Origin: Congeria kusceri
Taxonomy: Eukaryota; Mollusca; Bivalvia; Myida; Dreissenidae
DNA length: 64,000 nucleotides
NCBI GenBank assembly: GCA_027627225.1
Contig: CM051024.1
Span: 78,890,504 to 78,954,503, forward strand
Direction: 5' to 3'
Part shown: positions 23,901 to 34,220 of the stretch, one piece after another
Layout: every line of letters begins with the position of its first letter
How positions within the stretch are numbered: the first letter of the stretch is position 1
Notes under the pieces: model-generated
Database searches by the model: none
Told to the model about the DNA's origin: nothing
Seen by the model: the letters and a program-made list of their open reading frames with translations, nothing else
Made by a program: the position numbers and the translations under genes

Positions 23901-24063
23901 ACTTTCGAACGTTACGACAGCCTTGGTCCATTCGTAAATTTTACGTCAAATCTTACGATTTCGTAGCAGGTGGTTGCGTAAGATTTTTTTAATGAAACGC
24001 TCTTATTTTGTTACGAACGTCAAACTTAAGAAATCCGTTCGTACAAACTTTATGAAACGGGCC

Positions 24064-24679
24064 CGTTGTGTTCTAACTTATTAACAAATATGATCGTATT
24101 GTAGTTATGGTAAGCGGTTAAAATCATGCATATTTGTATTTTTACGTTGTATTTTTTACATTTGGTGTCATAGTAATCGAACATTTTCCAAGTCAGATCC
24201 ACAAAGATATGTAGTCCAATGGAATTACAATTTATATTGTTAGCTTTGTTTGTGTCTGAAATATTGAACCAATTTGGTATTACGTATGCTTGGGATCAAA
24301 TCAAATCAAATCGTTCAGGTGTATACAACAGCCTTTAAACAATTGTAAGCATGTGTTGTTGTTTTTTAATTACAGTCCGGTTTAACTATTATCAAGGCCT
24401 GGCGAACATTGGAAAGAAACCAGTAATCTAAAACTCGGTGTGTTCTCTTAGTCTAATACCCAAATCGTCTCGCGGTTTTCGTCTAAGAAAACAACATATG
24501 ACATTGCGACACTACATGAATCCCTCTAGATATTTGTTCCACAAACAACACTAATTACATCTGGAACATGGATAAAGCACTTAATAAGGAGCAAACATAG
24601 AATGCATTCCCGCAGTCAATATCAGCATATGGAATATAAATAAATGCACTCCATTCTCGCGAGATATATCGTTTACAGT
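24064..24679. other. Noncoding stretch
   Basis: A short (AAATC)n run near 24296-24312. No gene or known element recognised. Confidence 0.4.
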
Positions 24680-25620
24680 AGTCTCTAAGAAAGTAGCCCG
24701 TCGAAATACCAAACTACATTTGTTTCGTATTTACTGGCATCTAACCTGTAACTAAAATGTGCTTCCGAAATAAGCATCCTGAACGAATATCACATTTCAT
24801 AAGCGCAACGTATAAACGAACTCTATTGCTGAACAGATATTATGAGGTTGTTTTTGTTTTACAAATATCCAAACTAAAAGCTAACCGATTGGCAGAAGAC
24901 TAGGATTTATGGATTATATCTTAAAAAGGGGTAAGTTTCTTGACTTTATTATTTACCACATTGGTTTTGATAACATACTAATCGTCGATCCTTAAACCGA
25001 CGAACATAGTCCATATCTTGATAAAATGTCTGCACCACAAAACAAACAAATGCATTGCCTTCTGTTATTTTTAAGTGTATGACCTGTTTAAATATATATA
25101 GTAGCATGTTCAAGCAACGTTTTGATGTGAGGTATGAACTATTGTGTTTATTTAGAGTAAATAGAGCCCAGGCGTCTAAATGCATACATTGTGTAATCAC
25201 TGCACTACAAACTGCACTCATTGTGTATTTTGCGTTGTGAATTGCGATAACGTTGGTTTGAACGCCGCATATTTACAAACCAAATATACTTACAAAGTAG
25301 AAGAACGTCACACAAAAACAACAACGTGTACATCTTTAGTATTTTTAATTACATTACGACGATATATACAGTGTACATATACTTCGATTGTACCCAGTAA
25401 ATCTAAGCGTCATATTATTCTGTAAAATGTGACACACCATACTTCACACAACCGTTTTGTTACAGTTTTGTGTCATTACAAAGCGATGAATATAAAGAAA
25501 CACGTATAGTTGTTTTACTTTTAATGAGATCATTTTCATAAATAATCATTTTGAACGTATAATGTAAGTTTTCCACGTTATGGCATTTGAGGGCAACATT
25601 AAAATTCAAATGAATCAAAA
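24680..25620 (+). repeat. Old duplication block, partner of 14100-14850
   Basis: A diverged copy of the block in the duplicated segment, with the same landmarks in order: 'ggcatctaacctgtaactaa', 'cctgaacgaatatcac', 'aggatttatggatta', 'ggtaagtttcttgac' and 'tggcatttgagggcaacatt'. It is somewhat longer than its partner. No gene supported. Confidence 0.75.
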
Positions 25621-26127
25621 TGATTTCGATCCAACTCTTTTCACTTAGTAAATAGTACTAAATGCGAGTCAAAAACACAACACTGTAAAACTCACCAGTG
25701 TGGGGCAGCTATGGCGAGAAGCTTCTTAGACAAATTTTTAGCCCACATAGTTTATGGCTTATCCAGTTTTAATTAATTGTTTTAAAATTTGCATTAACGA
25801 TTGTAGGCATAGACAGGCATACAAATTACCCTTTTCAGAAGACATTAAAACTTAATATTTGATACTTAGTTACTTAGTTACCCAAGTAATTAATAGAAGT
25901 TTAAGGTTTTAAAGGCACAATTGCCTTGAGTTCTATACTTGTGTATAATACTTGTAAAAGCAATTTGTTTGTTGAATACTGTCTCTTAAACCTGATCAAA
26001 ACACACTACAATGAAACAATTGTTTGCATGTGTTTACAGTCTGAATACGGATCAGGTTGATATATCAAGTAGACGAGCATTTCAACGTTTTCAAATTTAA
26101 TGTGGTAATTTTAGAACATGCATTTTG
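25621..26127. other. Noncoding stretch before the nested transposon
   Basis: Nothing recognised. It ends at the TTAA (26128-26131) that flanks the MITE into which the ISL2EU-like element is inserted. Confidence 0.4.
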
Positions 26128-26155
26128 TTAAAGGGACAGAAAATCGGCTTCCTAT

Positions 26156-26170
26156 TGTCCTTTCCGATAA
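26156..26170 (+). repeat. Left terminal inverted repeat of the ISL2EU-like element
   Basis: TGTCCTTTCCGATAA, identical to the reverse complement of 32893-32907. It is preceded by AT (26154-26155). Confidence 0.9.
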
Positions 26171-26296
26171 GTGATTTGTCTTCCCTTGAATACTCTTCTT
26201 AAGCGCATGCGCAGTGACGCAATTTTAACATCCGGGGAGTACAAAACACGGAAGTAAATTGACATTGGAATACGTTAACCTTGATCGCTAAATAAA

Positions 26297-26587
26297 ATGG
26301 ACAAACCACGGCGAACTAAGCCGAAATATTGTTGTATTTGTAAGGGAATTTATCGAGGAAAAGTAATTGATGGAAGGACTGTTTCGCTTCATCGATTTCC
26401 GCAAAATAAAGTTGCCAAACGTGTTTGGATAAACAGGTGTAAAACTGTCATGAGGACATTTAAGTGGACAGAGCACAAACGTCTCTGCAGCGACCATTTT
26501 GTGGGTTTAAGTGGACCAAGTAGTCGTCACACTCTTCCCACGCTCTTTCCAACTCAAAATGGATGTGTAAAAGAATTCCCTTCTTCC
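26297..26587 (+). CDS. Transposase exon 1: THAP zinc-finger domain
   Basis: 97 codons from ATG to a GTAAGT donor at 26588 (phase 0). It is the DNA-binding part of the transposase and is expected to bind the element's ends. THAP signature (C2CH): C12-x2-C15, LHRFP at 31-35, W44, C64-x2-H67, and a LPTLFP motif near residue 80 that closes the fold. The start is the first ATG after the left end (141 bp inside the element), and the THAP fold begins about 10 residues later as usual. The next open block does not join in phase to this donor (see exon 2). Confidence 0.85.
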
Positions 26588-26699
26588 GTAAGTTTATTTT
26601 TATAATTGGTATACTATAATTATAACACAAAATATTAAATTGTACTGTGTGAAATGATTTTTTAAACACAACACACCAATTACTCATTTAGCCATTAAC

Positions 26700-26735
26700 A
26701 CTAGCACAGCGCTCTACCAACTGAGCTAACCGGGC
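26700..26735 (-). other. tRNA 5'-half-like fragment in transposase intron 1
   Basis: On the minus strand it reads GCCCGGTTAGCTCAGTTGG followed by TAGAGCGC, a perfect tRNA D-arm / A-box. The anticodon and T-arm do not follow, so this is a fragment, perhaps of a SINE or MITE, not a tRNA gene. Confidence 0.6.
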
Positions 26736-26981
26736 GGCTGGTTATAACGTACAATCATCCTCCCTTTAACCTTAAGGCCAACATCTAGGCACTAATGCCT
26801 TTTACATCTGACATCATTAAAGTAAATTTACCTTTGAGGCTGGTTCTAACCCACGCACACTACAGATTTATGGTGATCACCATTGGATACAGGTTTTAAT
26901 TTATATTAAAATAATGCTTAACCATAGCAAACAACATTCTCATTTGTACACAAATTGTATATGGTTTAATGTTTATTGCAG

Positions 26982-27163
26982 AACTTCAAGTTGAAGATGA
27001 TTCCGACAACGAGTCTGGACAAGATATCAATATGGACAATGAAGACCTGCCCCAAACAAACCTGAGCCTCCCTATGACACAACATTATACAGACATCTCT
27101 GTTCATCTACACGACTATTGCCAAGGGCCTGTCTTGATGCAACAAAACCCAAATGTTCGGCAA
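26982..27163 (+). CDS. Transposase exon 2 (acidic linker), boundaries uncertain
   Basis: Preceded by a good acceptor (TTTATTGCAG, ending 26981). The open frame (LQVEDDSDNESGQD..., rich in Asp/Glu) is a plausible linker between THAP and DDE parts. It would need to enter in phase 1, but exon 1 ends in phase 0; read in phase 0 it hits a stop after about 27 codons. The frame ends at the stop after 27163, and the donor there (GTTTGA) is weak. Either a splice site is elsewhere or a 1-nt lesion lies in exon 1 or 2. Confidence 0.5.
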
Positions 27164-27448
27164 GTTTGAAATATACTTAGTATGTTTAATTGATAAGGTT
27201 ATTTCAGTATTCGACACTTTTCTGCTGGGTGGTATCAGAATTATACATGTATTGCTTTCATCGAAAGACTATTCAAAATTTTCGTGTTTACACTTTTCAG
27301 TGTGTTTTGCACAAATATGTTCTACATTAACTCATCAAAATATGTTATATGCAATGTCATACATACAGGAATTTATATTCTAGTTATCTACGTGTTAAAA
27401 TTCTTAATCATTATATTAAACATGTACATTTTATAACATATACCAACA

Positions 27449-27932
27449 ATATCGACGGTAGTCCCCCTAAATATACACATGTTTAAAAACAATACATATT
27501 CCTTCTTTTCAAGCCGATATATGTATCTGGTAACTTTATATTGATGACACTGTTAAGACAAAAATATTTACAATGCAAAAAAACCGTTTTTTAGAAACAT
27601 GCCTCCAGTGGGATTCGAACTCACGCCTACAAAAATGCCTATTTCAATGAAAAGTTTACTACACTTAAGTCCCGTTATCGATAGTACGCATGCATATAGC
27701 GGTACTTCATGTACATTTCATACATAACGATTTTACTACTACTACTGATTTTCCCGCGCCCGCTAAAAGTGTCCCCGGGGAAAACTTTTTATTATTATAA
27801 AAATAAATATTTTATTGAGCGTTTATAAAAACGAGACATATGTGTGAAGCAACCATTTAATGCATACTTATTAAAACATAATGTTATTTATAAAAATATA
27901 ATACCGCATTTACCGTCGATATGTCCCTTTAA
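27449..27932. mobile_element. Probable MITE in transposase intron 2
   Basis: Inverted 12-bp repeats ATATCGACGGTA (27449-27460) and its complement (27911-27922) bound the region; the right side continues TGTCCCT then TTAA, like the ends of the other TTAA MITEs, but the left end lacks a clear match beyond the 12 bp. A lone B-box (minus strand GTGAGTTCGAATCCC, near 27612-27626) sits inside. It lies just upstream of the exon 3 acceptor. Confidence 0.55.
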
Positions 27933-27958
27933 TAGATGTTTATTCTGTTTTCTTTCAG

Positions 27959-29015
27959 TTGTATGGATACACAGACTGAAGCAGATTCGGTGATAACTGG
28001 AGTGCAAACGGAAGAAATATGTGTACGAAAGACATGTGCAGGGACCTCACAAACAGTGATCGAAACTCAAGATTTTGGTGTTCAGTGTTGTCTACCAAGT
28101 CTTACATTTGATGACATAAAACACGATGATGATCTTGTAAGCTTTTACACAGGCATTCCTAGTAGAAAGGCCTTCGAAGCAGTTTTTGATGAAATTAAAG
28201 ATGATGCAGAGACGAGAACATCAAGGAGAAAACTTAATTACGAAAGCAGTTCTGGAGGGCGACCTGGTACGCTTTGTGTTATTAATGAATTTTTTATGGT
28301 GCTAATGCGCCTTCGTCTAGGACTGCTTATTGAGGACCTTAGTTTTCGATTCAACATTTCAAAATCTCAATGCAGTGACATCATTGAACGGTGGATCAAT
28401 TACTTAAGTGTTCAACTATCATTTTTGGTCCAATGGCCTTCAATGGAAACAGTGAAGGCAAATATGCCTAGAACATTCCGAGAAAATTTTTCCAATACTA
28501 GGGTCATTATAGACTGTACAGAACTTTATAGTGAAAGCTCAAGCACACTGTCCTTGAAAAGTTTAATGTACAGTGACTATAAGTCTCACATGACACATAA
28601 AGCACTTGTAGGTATAAGCCCAAATGGTGTTGCAACATTTGTTTCTAATTGTTGGGTTGGAAGCATAAGTGATAAAAAAATAACACAAAAGTGTGGAATT
28701 CTTGACCTTTTGGAAGCAGGTGATGCCATCATGGCGGATAAGGGGTTTACAATAACTGATCTGACCACACCCAGAGGCATTGAATTGATCATTCCACCAT
28801 TTAAGAAAAAAGATAAGCAGTTTACTAAACGTGAAGTCTATTTGACAAAAGAAATTGCCAGTGTTAGAATTCATGTAGAGCGACAGATGGAACGAATAAA
28901 AAACTTTAGGATCTTACAGGATAACATTCCAATCAATCAAGGACGTCGCATTTCAAAAGTATTTAAAATTTGTACATATTTAACTAATTTGTGGCCTCCT
29001 CTTATCCCCGATTAA
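27959..29015 (+). CDS. Transposase exon 3: HTH and DDE catalytic domain
   Basis: Follows a strong acceptor (TTTTCTTTCAG, ending 27958) and enters in phase 2. It encodes about 351 residues to a TAA. A helix-turn-helix segment (LCVINEFFMVLMRLRLGL to about IIERWINYL) precedes a DDE_Tnp_4-type catalytic core. Counting from the upstream in-frame Met at 27936, the triad is D193 (RVIIDCTELY), D268 (AIMADKGFT) and E315 (IRIHVERQMERIK region). The core is unbroken and would be catalytically competent. As in Harbinger-type relatives, it should cut at the 15-bp ends. The gene converges tail to tail with the YqaJ gene, about 750 bp away. Confidence 0.9.
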
Positions 29016-29764
29016 ACATTACATTTAACTGGCAAATCATCCATGATGATTATTCAGCTGTGAGTTTTAAGCCATTTATGATTTGTCGAGATATCTGTTT
29101 GATCTGTTCTTAAGTCACAATATTATTCTTAAATCGACATCTATGACCATCTAGAAGAAATAATTTCTTTTGGGAATAATTCTGAGCGGTAGAAAGCATG
29201 ATTCAGATTTGAACATTTCTTTAATGACTACATGATTTTGTTGTTTTTACATGTTTTCATGTTATGTGTGGTATTTGAATTATTATAATGAGATAATGAT
29301 CCATTTGTATTGCTACTCATTAATGCATTTTAAATACCGGTATTAAAGTGTATATTTACAACTCGATCTGCTTATGTTGTGCATATATTTTGAATATGTA
29401 TCAGGACTGGGTCCATATTTCAGATACATGTTGAGATCATATGAAAGTATTTTCACTAAATTACAATGTTTATTAAACATCTATTTTAAAACTGCATACA
29501 TCTGTATACATGTGTGATTTCCTTTCATGTTTATAACACAAAAATAAACAACTTAGTTGATGAGATAAATTATAAAATGTTAAGTTAAAGAATTTACTTA
29601 AGATGTTTCTGGAATACAGCCCCAGCTATTTTCACTAATTACTGGCAAATACACAAAACGAAGATAGAACAGACATAATTTGCATCAGTTTCATTTAATG
29701 CTGTGTTAATGCATTTTCACCTTTATTGAGACTTTAATTGGTCTTAAACTGAACCATATTATGT
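29016..29764. other. Intergenic space between the two convergent transposon genes
   Basis: AT-rich. It likely holds the 3' ends of both transcripts: AATAAA occurs on the plus strand near 29541 ('acaaaaataaacaac'). No other feature. Confidence 0.5.
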
Positions 29765-30927
29765 TTATTCAAATAACTTCAGTCCGCGTCTGACACGCTG
29801 TGTGAACAACTCTGGCAGGAAGGAACTTACATAAAAATCTTTTAGCTTTGTAACCATTTCTTTCCACAGCACAGGGTCAAAATGAATATGCTCAATGTTA
29901 ATTCCCGTGCAAGTCCAAACAACAAAATCACACCACAGTCGTCCAGATATCCCCATCTGACCCTGAACCTGGTAGTAGTAGGTATGGTTTTTTTTCAAGG
30001 ATACAACACCATCCTGTAGAGTACAGAAGAAATCTTTATCCTTGCAGCATTCTTCTGGAGTGGCCATTCGCCATCTCATCGATGCCGGACACTTGATCTC
30101 AAGCAGTCCAACGCTATCTGTACAGTGGCTGCAGTACACATCACCGTCAGGATTAGTTCCCAGGAATGGATATTGTCTGGTTACAATTAAACCACTGTCC
30201 TTCACACAAATGCCACTATGTTCGCTTTGCATTTTCTTTACATACATTTTTCTCGCAGCTTTTTCATGCCTCTTGCCATACTCAGTGTATTTGCTTGTGA
30301 ACTCATTATACAGTATGTCTTTGATAAGCCTATCTGGGGCTGTTGTGGGTTTTCTCATACAAATTCTTCCAAAATAGGAGGATGTCAAACGTTCTTGTCT
30401 GGCAAGTTTCCACTCTGGTGAACCCTGTACTCTTGTCAAAATTTCAGTGAGTGTCACTTCCTTATCTGTAAGTGCCAGAGACTGAAAATGGTCCCTGAAC
30501 ACTTGTCTGCACTCTTCACTTTGCAAGTTAACTGTGTCACAGAACATAAAACTTACATTTTTTAGAGTGGGCACATCTAGTTTCTTCTGTGTTGGGGGGA
30601 AATTTTTCAGCCAACCTACATTAAGGTCTTCTTGTTCCAGTCTTTTCTTGAAACGCTCCACATTAGCTGTGCAGCCATTAATTTTGTTCAGTTCATGGTC
30701 TTTTTCTAAATTCAACTTTCTAACTGGATGAGTACCTTGCCTCTGTTTGCAGTAGGTTACGTCCTCCGATTTGCGTGGTGTCAGTTTCCTTTGACGAGGA
30801 TTTTTCATCATGCTATGGTTGTTCCAGATACATGGACGTTGCTGCAAGTTCTCCATCTTTCTGCTTTTGAGTCTTGTCACCGATGGCATACAGCAGCGCA
30901 CTGATGTGGTTACAGCATTCACCTTGT
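29765..30927 (-). CDS. SWIM-YqaJ gene exon 3: end of the SWIM finger and YqaJ nuclease domain (frameshifted)
   Basis: Acceptor TTTTTTAG before 30927; entered in phase 2 the spliced frame reads QGECCNHISALLYAIGDKTQ, the second half of a SWIM-type zinc finger, up to ATSMYLEQP then stop. The YqaJ domain is in another frame from about 30835 on (CIWNNH, then NPRQRKLTPRKSED), so a 1- or 2-nt lesion near 30830-30850 breaks the protein. The nuclease part is complete: SPEWKLARQERLTSSYFG, YGKRHEKAA, GTNPDGDVYC (Asp), GLLEIKCPA (Glu-x-Lys) and YYYQVQGQM (Gln). YqaJ proteins are lambda-exonuclease-fold nucleases; a role in transposition is presumed, not proven. Confidence 0.88.
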
Positions 30928-31324
30928 CTAAAAAACAATGAAGGAATAATATGTATACTTAACTATTATGGAGTATTAAAATGCATCCGTACATAATGGA
31001 CAATGCATCTTAGTTATGTGATGCTAAATACAACTACAAAGATCAATTAATTAGTATGATAATATGTTAAATAAGTGTATTCAAATGTGGCATTATGTTG
31101 ACACACTGAACTTGTTGATGTCAATGGACAAGTAAACATCAAAATGTTACTTGTTACTGTTGTAGGTCAGATAATTTACAAGCATTGGGAAAGTCAGGCA
31201 TAAGATTTGAACACCACTGCATATGCATATTTTTTTATAATTACATGTGTGTCATATATCTATTAAAACCTTTTTTGTGATTTCAAAAATAATGCATAAC
31301 AAATTAACAATAATTATTGTTTAC

Positions 31325-31488
31325 CCTGCTGGACAGTTGCAACATGCTGAATGGATACAGCCGGTAACCTTGGACAAGAGAACCCAAGTTTGGTATGCTG
31401 GTGATTTCTTCTGATCTGCAGTGGGGAACGATGGTAGAACACGAGCTCGGACAAAGCAGTGGCTGGAATCTAGACTGATTTGATGAAC
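31325..31488 (-). CDS. SWIM-YqaJ gene exon 2: first half of the SWIM zinc finger
   Basis: 164 nt. Acceptor TTTCCTTTAG just above 31488; donor GG|GTAAAC just below 31325 (phase 2). It encodes VHQISLDSSHCFVRARVLPS and continues to VTGCIHSACCNCPAG, where CNC is the first Cys pair of the finger. Joined to exon 3 it gives CNCPAG-QGECCNH, the classic C-x-C-xn-C-x-H SWIM pattern (here CCNH). All phases agree, so the exon is well supported. Confidence 0.88.
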
Positions 31489-32403
31489 CTAAAGGAAATC
31501 AATGAACATTATTTCAAGAAGTTAAATGTTTTATTTAAGTTTAACAAGGATGTAATTGAGTATGGTGTTCCATTAAATTCATTTTTTTTTAAATAATGCA
31601 AAGAAATTATTTCAATGTACAGAGTGATATTTAATTAAAATGTCAGACATATGAATACATTGAGATGTCCCACTCTAATAACTTGACACCCTGTACACCC
31701 CCCCTTCCCCCCCGTGAATTGACATCAATAATACTAATAATAATACACAGGATAATAAGCAATCATTGTTAAAAAGGTAATCTTAAATTGATCGACTGTA
31801 TAAATGAATACTTTAAGATTTCAATTAATTCATTATGGAATCTTTGTAGGCATGTAAATTGGTTAATTTTTGTAATTGTAATTGTGGGTCATTTAAAAAA
31901 TGTAAAAACATAATGCCATTTAAAAAATGTGAAAACATAATGTCAGGAATGGCTACATTTTGGGAGGGTTAGTGTCAGTGGTGGAAAATAAGCGGGATGG
32001 CATATACTATATAGAGCATATAACCGGGAGGGCATGTGTTGGTATATGCTATAAATATCGCAATGGCATACGCCGGGAGGGCATGTGTCTGGCTTCCATT
32101 TAATAAATTATAATTATGTTTGCTCTGTTTATACTCTATACTATGATAAATCATAATTATTAAGAAAATTATTATTAATTGTAAAATTATTTATATTCTC
32201 TGCATAGATAATAATATTTCCAAAACAGGATTAAACTATTACATTAATTATTTTTATTATTAATTAGTAAAATGTGACTAGTCTAACATATACTTTTTTG
32301 TGATAGATTTGATGAAACCTCTGAACATCAGTCTATGACACATTTCTGCATATATTGTGAAGCTATACCTATCAAATCAGCATATATGATATACAAAACT
32401 TGC
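31489..32403 (-). other. Intron 1 of the SWIM-YqaJ gene (GC-AG type)
   Basis: The donor on the minus strand is GAG|GCAAGT, a GC donor with an otherwise perfect consensus; the acceptor is TTTCCTTTAG. Near 31980-32100 is a short repeat with 'gggagggcatgtgt' twice. No coding seen. Confidence 0.75.
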
Positions 32404-32821
32404 CTCAACATTGTACACATGTCTTTCTTCATAGTAGCCCTTGACCTTCAATTGTCTTTTTGAATTTTTCTTCAAGACAATGTAGTTGTAAATGTCTTTA
32501 ACGGATACTTCAGGTATACAATCGCAATTATCCGACCAATCTGGAAGCTCATCTGGGTTGGGAACAACTTCACCAGTTGATAAAACGAATCGTTCCGTCT
32601 CGATCTGTTTTTTGTTCAGTTTCGTCTTCTTCGGCTAACTGATGTTTACTTTTGATTGACAGTTTGTATGTCCCTTTAACACGTTCAATCAGCTCGGCTT
32701 TTCTCCCCGATACATTCTGCTTACGATTGGCTAAGTAGAGCTTTAAATCGACAACCTTAAACCCGCCCAGTTCATTGTTATTTTGACACGCTTCGTGAAT
32801 TTGTTTGTCAATGTCGGCCAT
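32404..32821 (-). CDS. SWIM-YqaJ gene exon 1: SAP domain and linker (frameshifted)
   Basis: ATG at 32821, 72 bp inside the right end of the element. Residues ~22-50 (FKVVDLKLYLANRKQNVSGR, then KAELIERV) are a SAP domain, a helix-extension-helix DNA-binding motif. The Met frame stops at 32570, but the sequence continues in the +1 frame as ERFVLSTGEVVPNPDELPDW and on to YYEERHVYNVE, which joins in phase 0 to exon 2. A 1-nt lesion near 32595-32640 therefore splits the exon. The joined order SAP, linker, SWIM, YqaJ fits large metazoan YqaJ proteins as I remember them. Confidence 0.82.
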
Positions 32822-32892
32822 TTTGAATTTATGTAATCCCCGGAAGTAGATAGTGGGATTACTTCCCTTAGATTTCAGGGGACGTAACCGAG

Positions 32893-32907
32893 TTATCGGA
32901 AAGGACA
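32893..32907 (-). repeat. Right terminal inverted repeat of the ISL2EU-like element
   Basis: Complement of TGTCCTTTCCGATAA, followed by AT (32908-32909), the second copy of the target duplication. Confidence 0.9.
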
Positions 32908-33384
32908 ATTGCACTATCAATTATATTGTTTGATAGAAAGACACGTGCAGTAAATAAATAAAAATTAAATAATACCAAATAAGTTGTTTAATAAAAACAA
33001 ATAAGCAAAAAAGTCTGAAAAAATTAAAAGCCCAGGCGAGTATCGAACTCACGACTTAGGAGCCATACGAAGAAATGACAGTAGACCGAGATTTAACCAA
33101 CTGCGTTATCTAACCAACTGCGTTATCATGCTTGGGAAGGAGTCCTTTGTAAACAATGGTTATACAAAATGCTCACAATTTTGACGTCAAAATGTAAACA
33201 TGAAAAAGTCCAAACAAACACAACATATATTATAAATTGATTTTTATCTCAGAATGTGTACACTCTTTTCCATTATATATACCCTGTTTTAACCGTTATA
33301 ACATGCAAGTATTAATATCAAAATTTCGGATAGTTTTAAGAAATTGCTTCCTCGAGGCCCTTTTGGATGACATAGTCTCTTTAA

Positions 33385-34220
33385 ACCAGTCTTTTTTGGC
33401 GCCAGTATTAGTATATTAATGTTATTTATTTATTAAATAGGCTTTCATTACACATTCCAATATCAGTTTTGCATCCAAGGTCAGTTTGAATTAGTTAGAA
33501 CGGAAGTCCACAGGTGCCCCATTGTTTTACGTGTTTTGAATGATGTCTTATGTGTTTTATCATTTTTTATGTAATACGTTATAAATACGTTTGGTGTGGT
33601 GGTTCGGTGAAACGCGATATATCTTAGTTGCATGCAAACATCTTCGAAACATAGTGGTAGTCTGCAGCACTTGGTTGCGCACTTGGTCAAAATCGAAACA
33701 ATCCAGTTGGACTTTTTAAAGGAAGCATAGTTGGTCTTTATACCGTTTGCAGTTAAAGTGTCCTAACATTTGGCATACCGTTTGAGAACTGAGAACATAT
33801 TACGGATTAAAACGATTATTTGTGTTGACAAGTGCAATTTTAACATTGGTTTAGCTTTCTCTTTGTTAAATCATTTGATCAAATAAACAAACTTGCGCTT
33901 ATTAGTGTTTGATACTACAGAGTTTGCGTGGTATGGAGAGACACACAATGTTTGAGTTTAATGAAGGATGGCTGCATCACACGAAATGAAGACATGTACT
34001 AGTGGCAGCAAATAAAGGGCGTAGTACTAGGACACATTTTAAAGCAATTTTCCTCAATTAGTTGAACGTGTGTTGAAGCATGCAAAATCTGTGTTCTTTC
34101 TGAATGCAAATAAAAACAACAATACAGTACGGGACATTTTGCGGAAAGGAATTAATCTATCGAATTCAGGTGGACAAGTCATCGGAGAAAACGTATGTCC
34201 CATGCAAGATCGTACATGTA
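33385..34220. other. Noncoding stretch
   Basis: No gene or known repeat recognised between the MITE end and the mariner derivative. Confidence 0.4.

Larger units (their letters stand above)
26156..32907 (+). mobile_element. ISL2EU-like DNA transposon with THAP/DDE transposase and SAP-SWIM-YqaJ nuclease
   Basis: The 6752-bp element has 15-bp perfect terminal inverted repeats (TGTCCTTTCCGATAA at 26156-26170, complement at 32893-32907) and an AT target duplication (26154-26155, 32908-32909). Two genes face inward: a transposase on the plus strand (26297-29015) and a SAP-SWIM-YqaJ gene on the minus strand (32821 down to 29765). From memory, pairing a THAP/DDE transposase with a YqaJ nuclease marks the ISL2EU (IS4EU) superfamily, related to PIF/Harbinger. 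The insertion is confirmed by the MITE it interrupts. Frame lesions in both genes suggest it is dead, or that the assembly has indels. Confidence 0.9.
26132..33380 (-). mobile_element. TTAA-flanked MITE, copy 3, split by the ISL2EU-like insertion
   Basis: The MITE is on the minus strand. Its 3' end is 26132-26155 (AGGGACAGAAAATCGG...), its body is 32910-33380, and it ends GACATAGTCTCT next to TTAA at 33381-33384; the other TTAA is 26128-26131. Removing the insertion and one AT leaves 495 bp, against 494 and 517 bp for the two intact copies. The tRNA-like part is at 33030-33130, with TAACGCAGTTGGTT (present twice, a small internal duplication) and GAGTTCGATACTCG on the minus strand. Confidence 0.9.

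Noticed and set aside
26297..29015. Calling the THAP/DDE gene a domesticated host gene
   Set aside because: It sits between perfect terminal repeats with a target duplication and a companion nuclease, inside an interrupted MITE.
29765..30922. Taking the YqaJ ORF as a single-exon gene starting at 30922
   Set aside because: The first codon is GTG next to a splice acceptor, and the SWIM finger is read in another frame from the upstream exons; the gene is multi-exon with a frameshift.
33030..33130. Possible tRNA gene (minus strand)
   Set aside because: Same MITE-internal tRNA-like block, with a duplicated A-box region and no cloverleaf.
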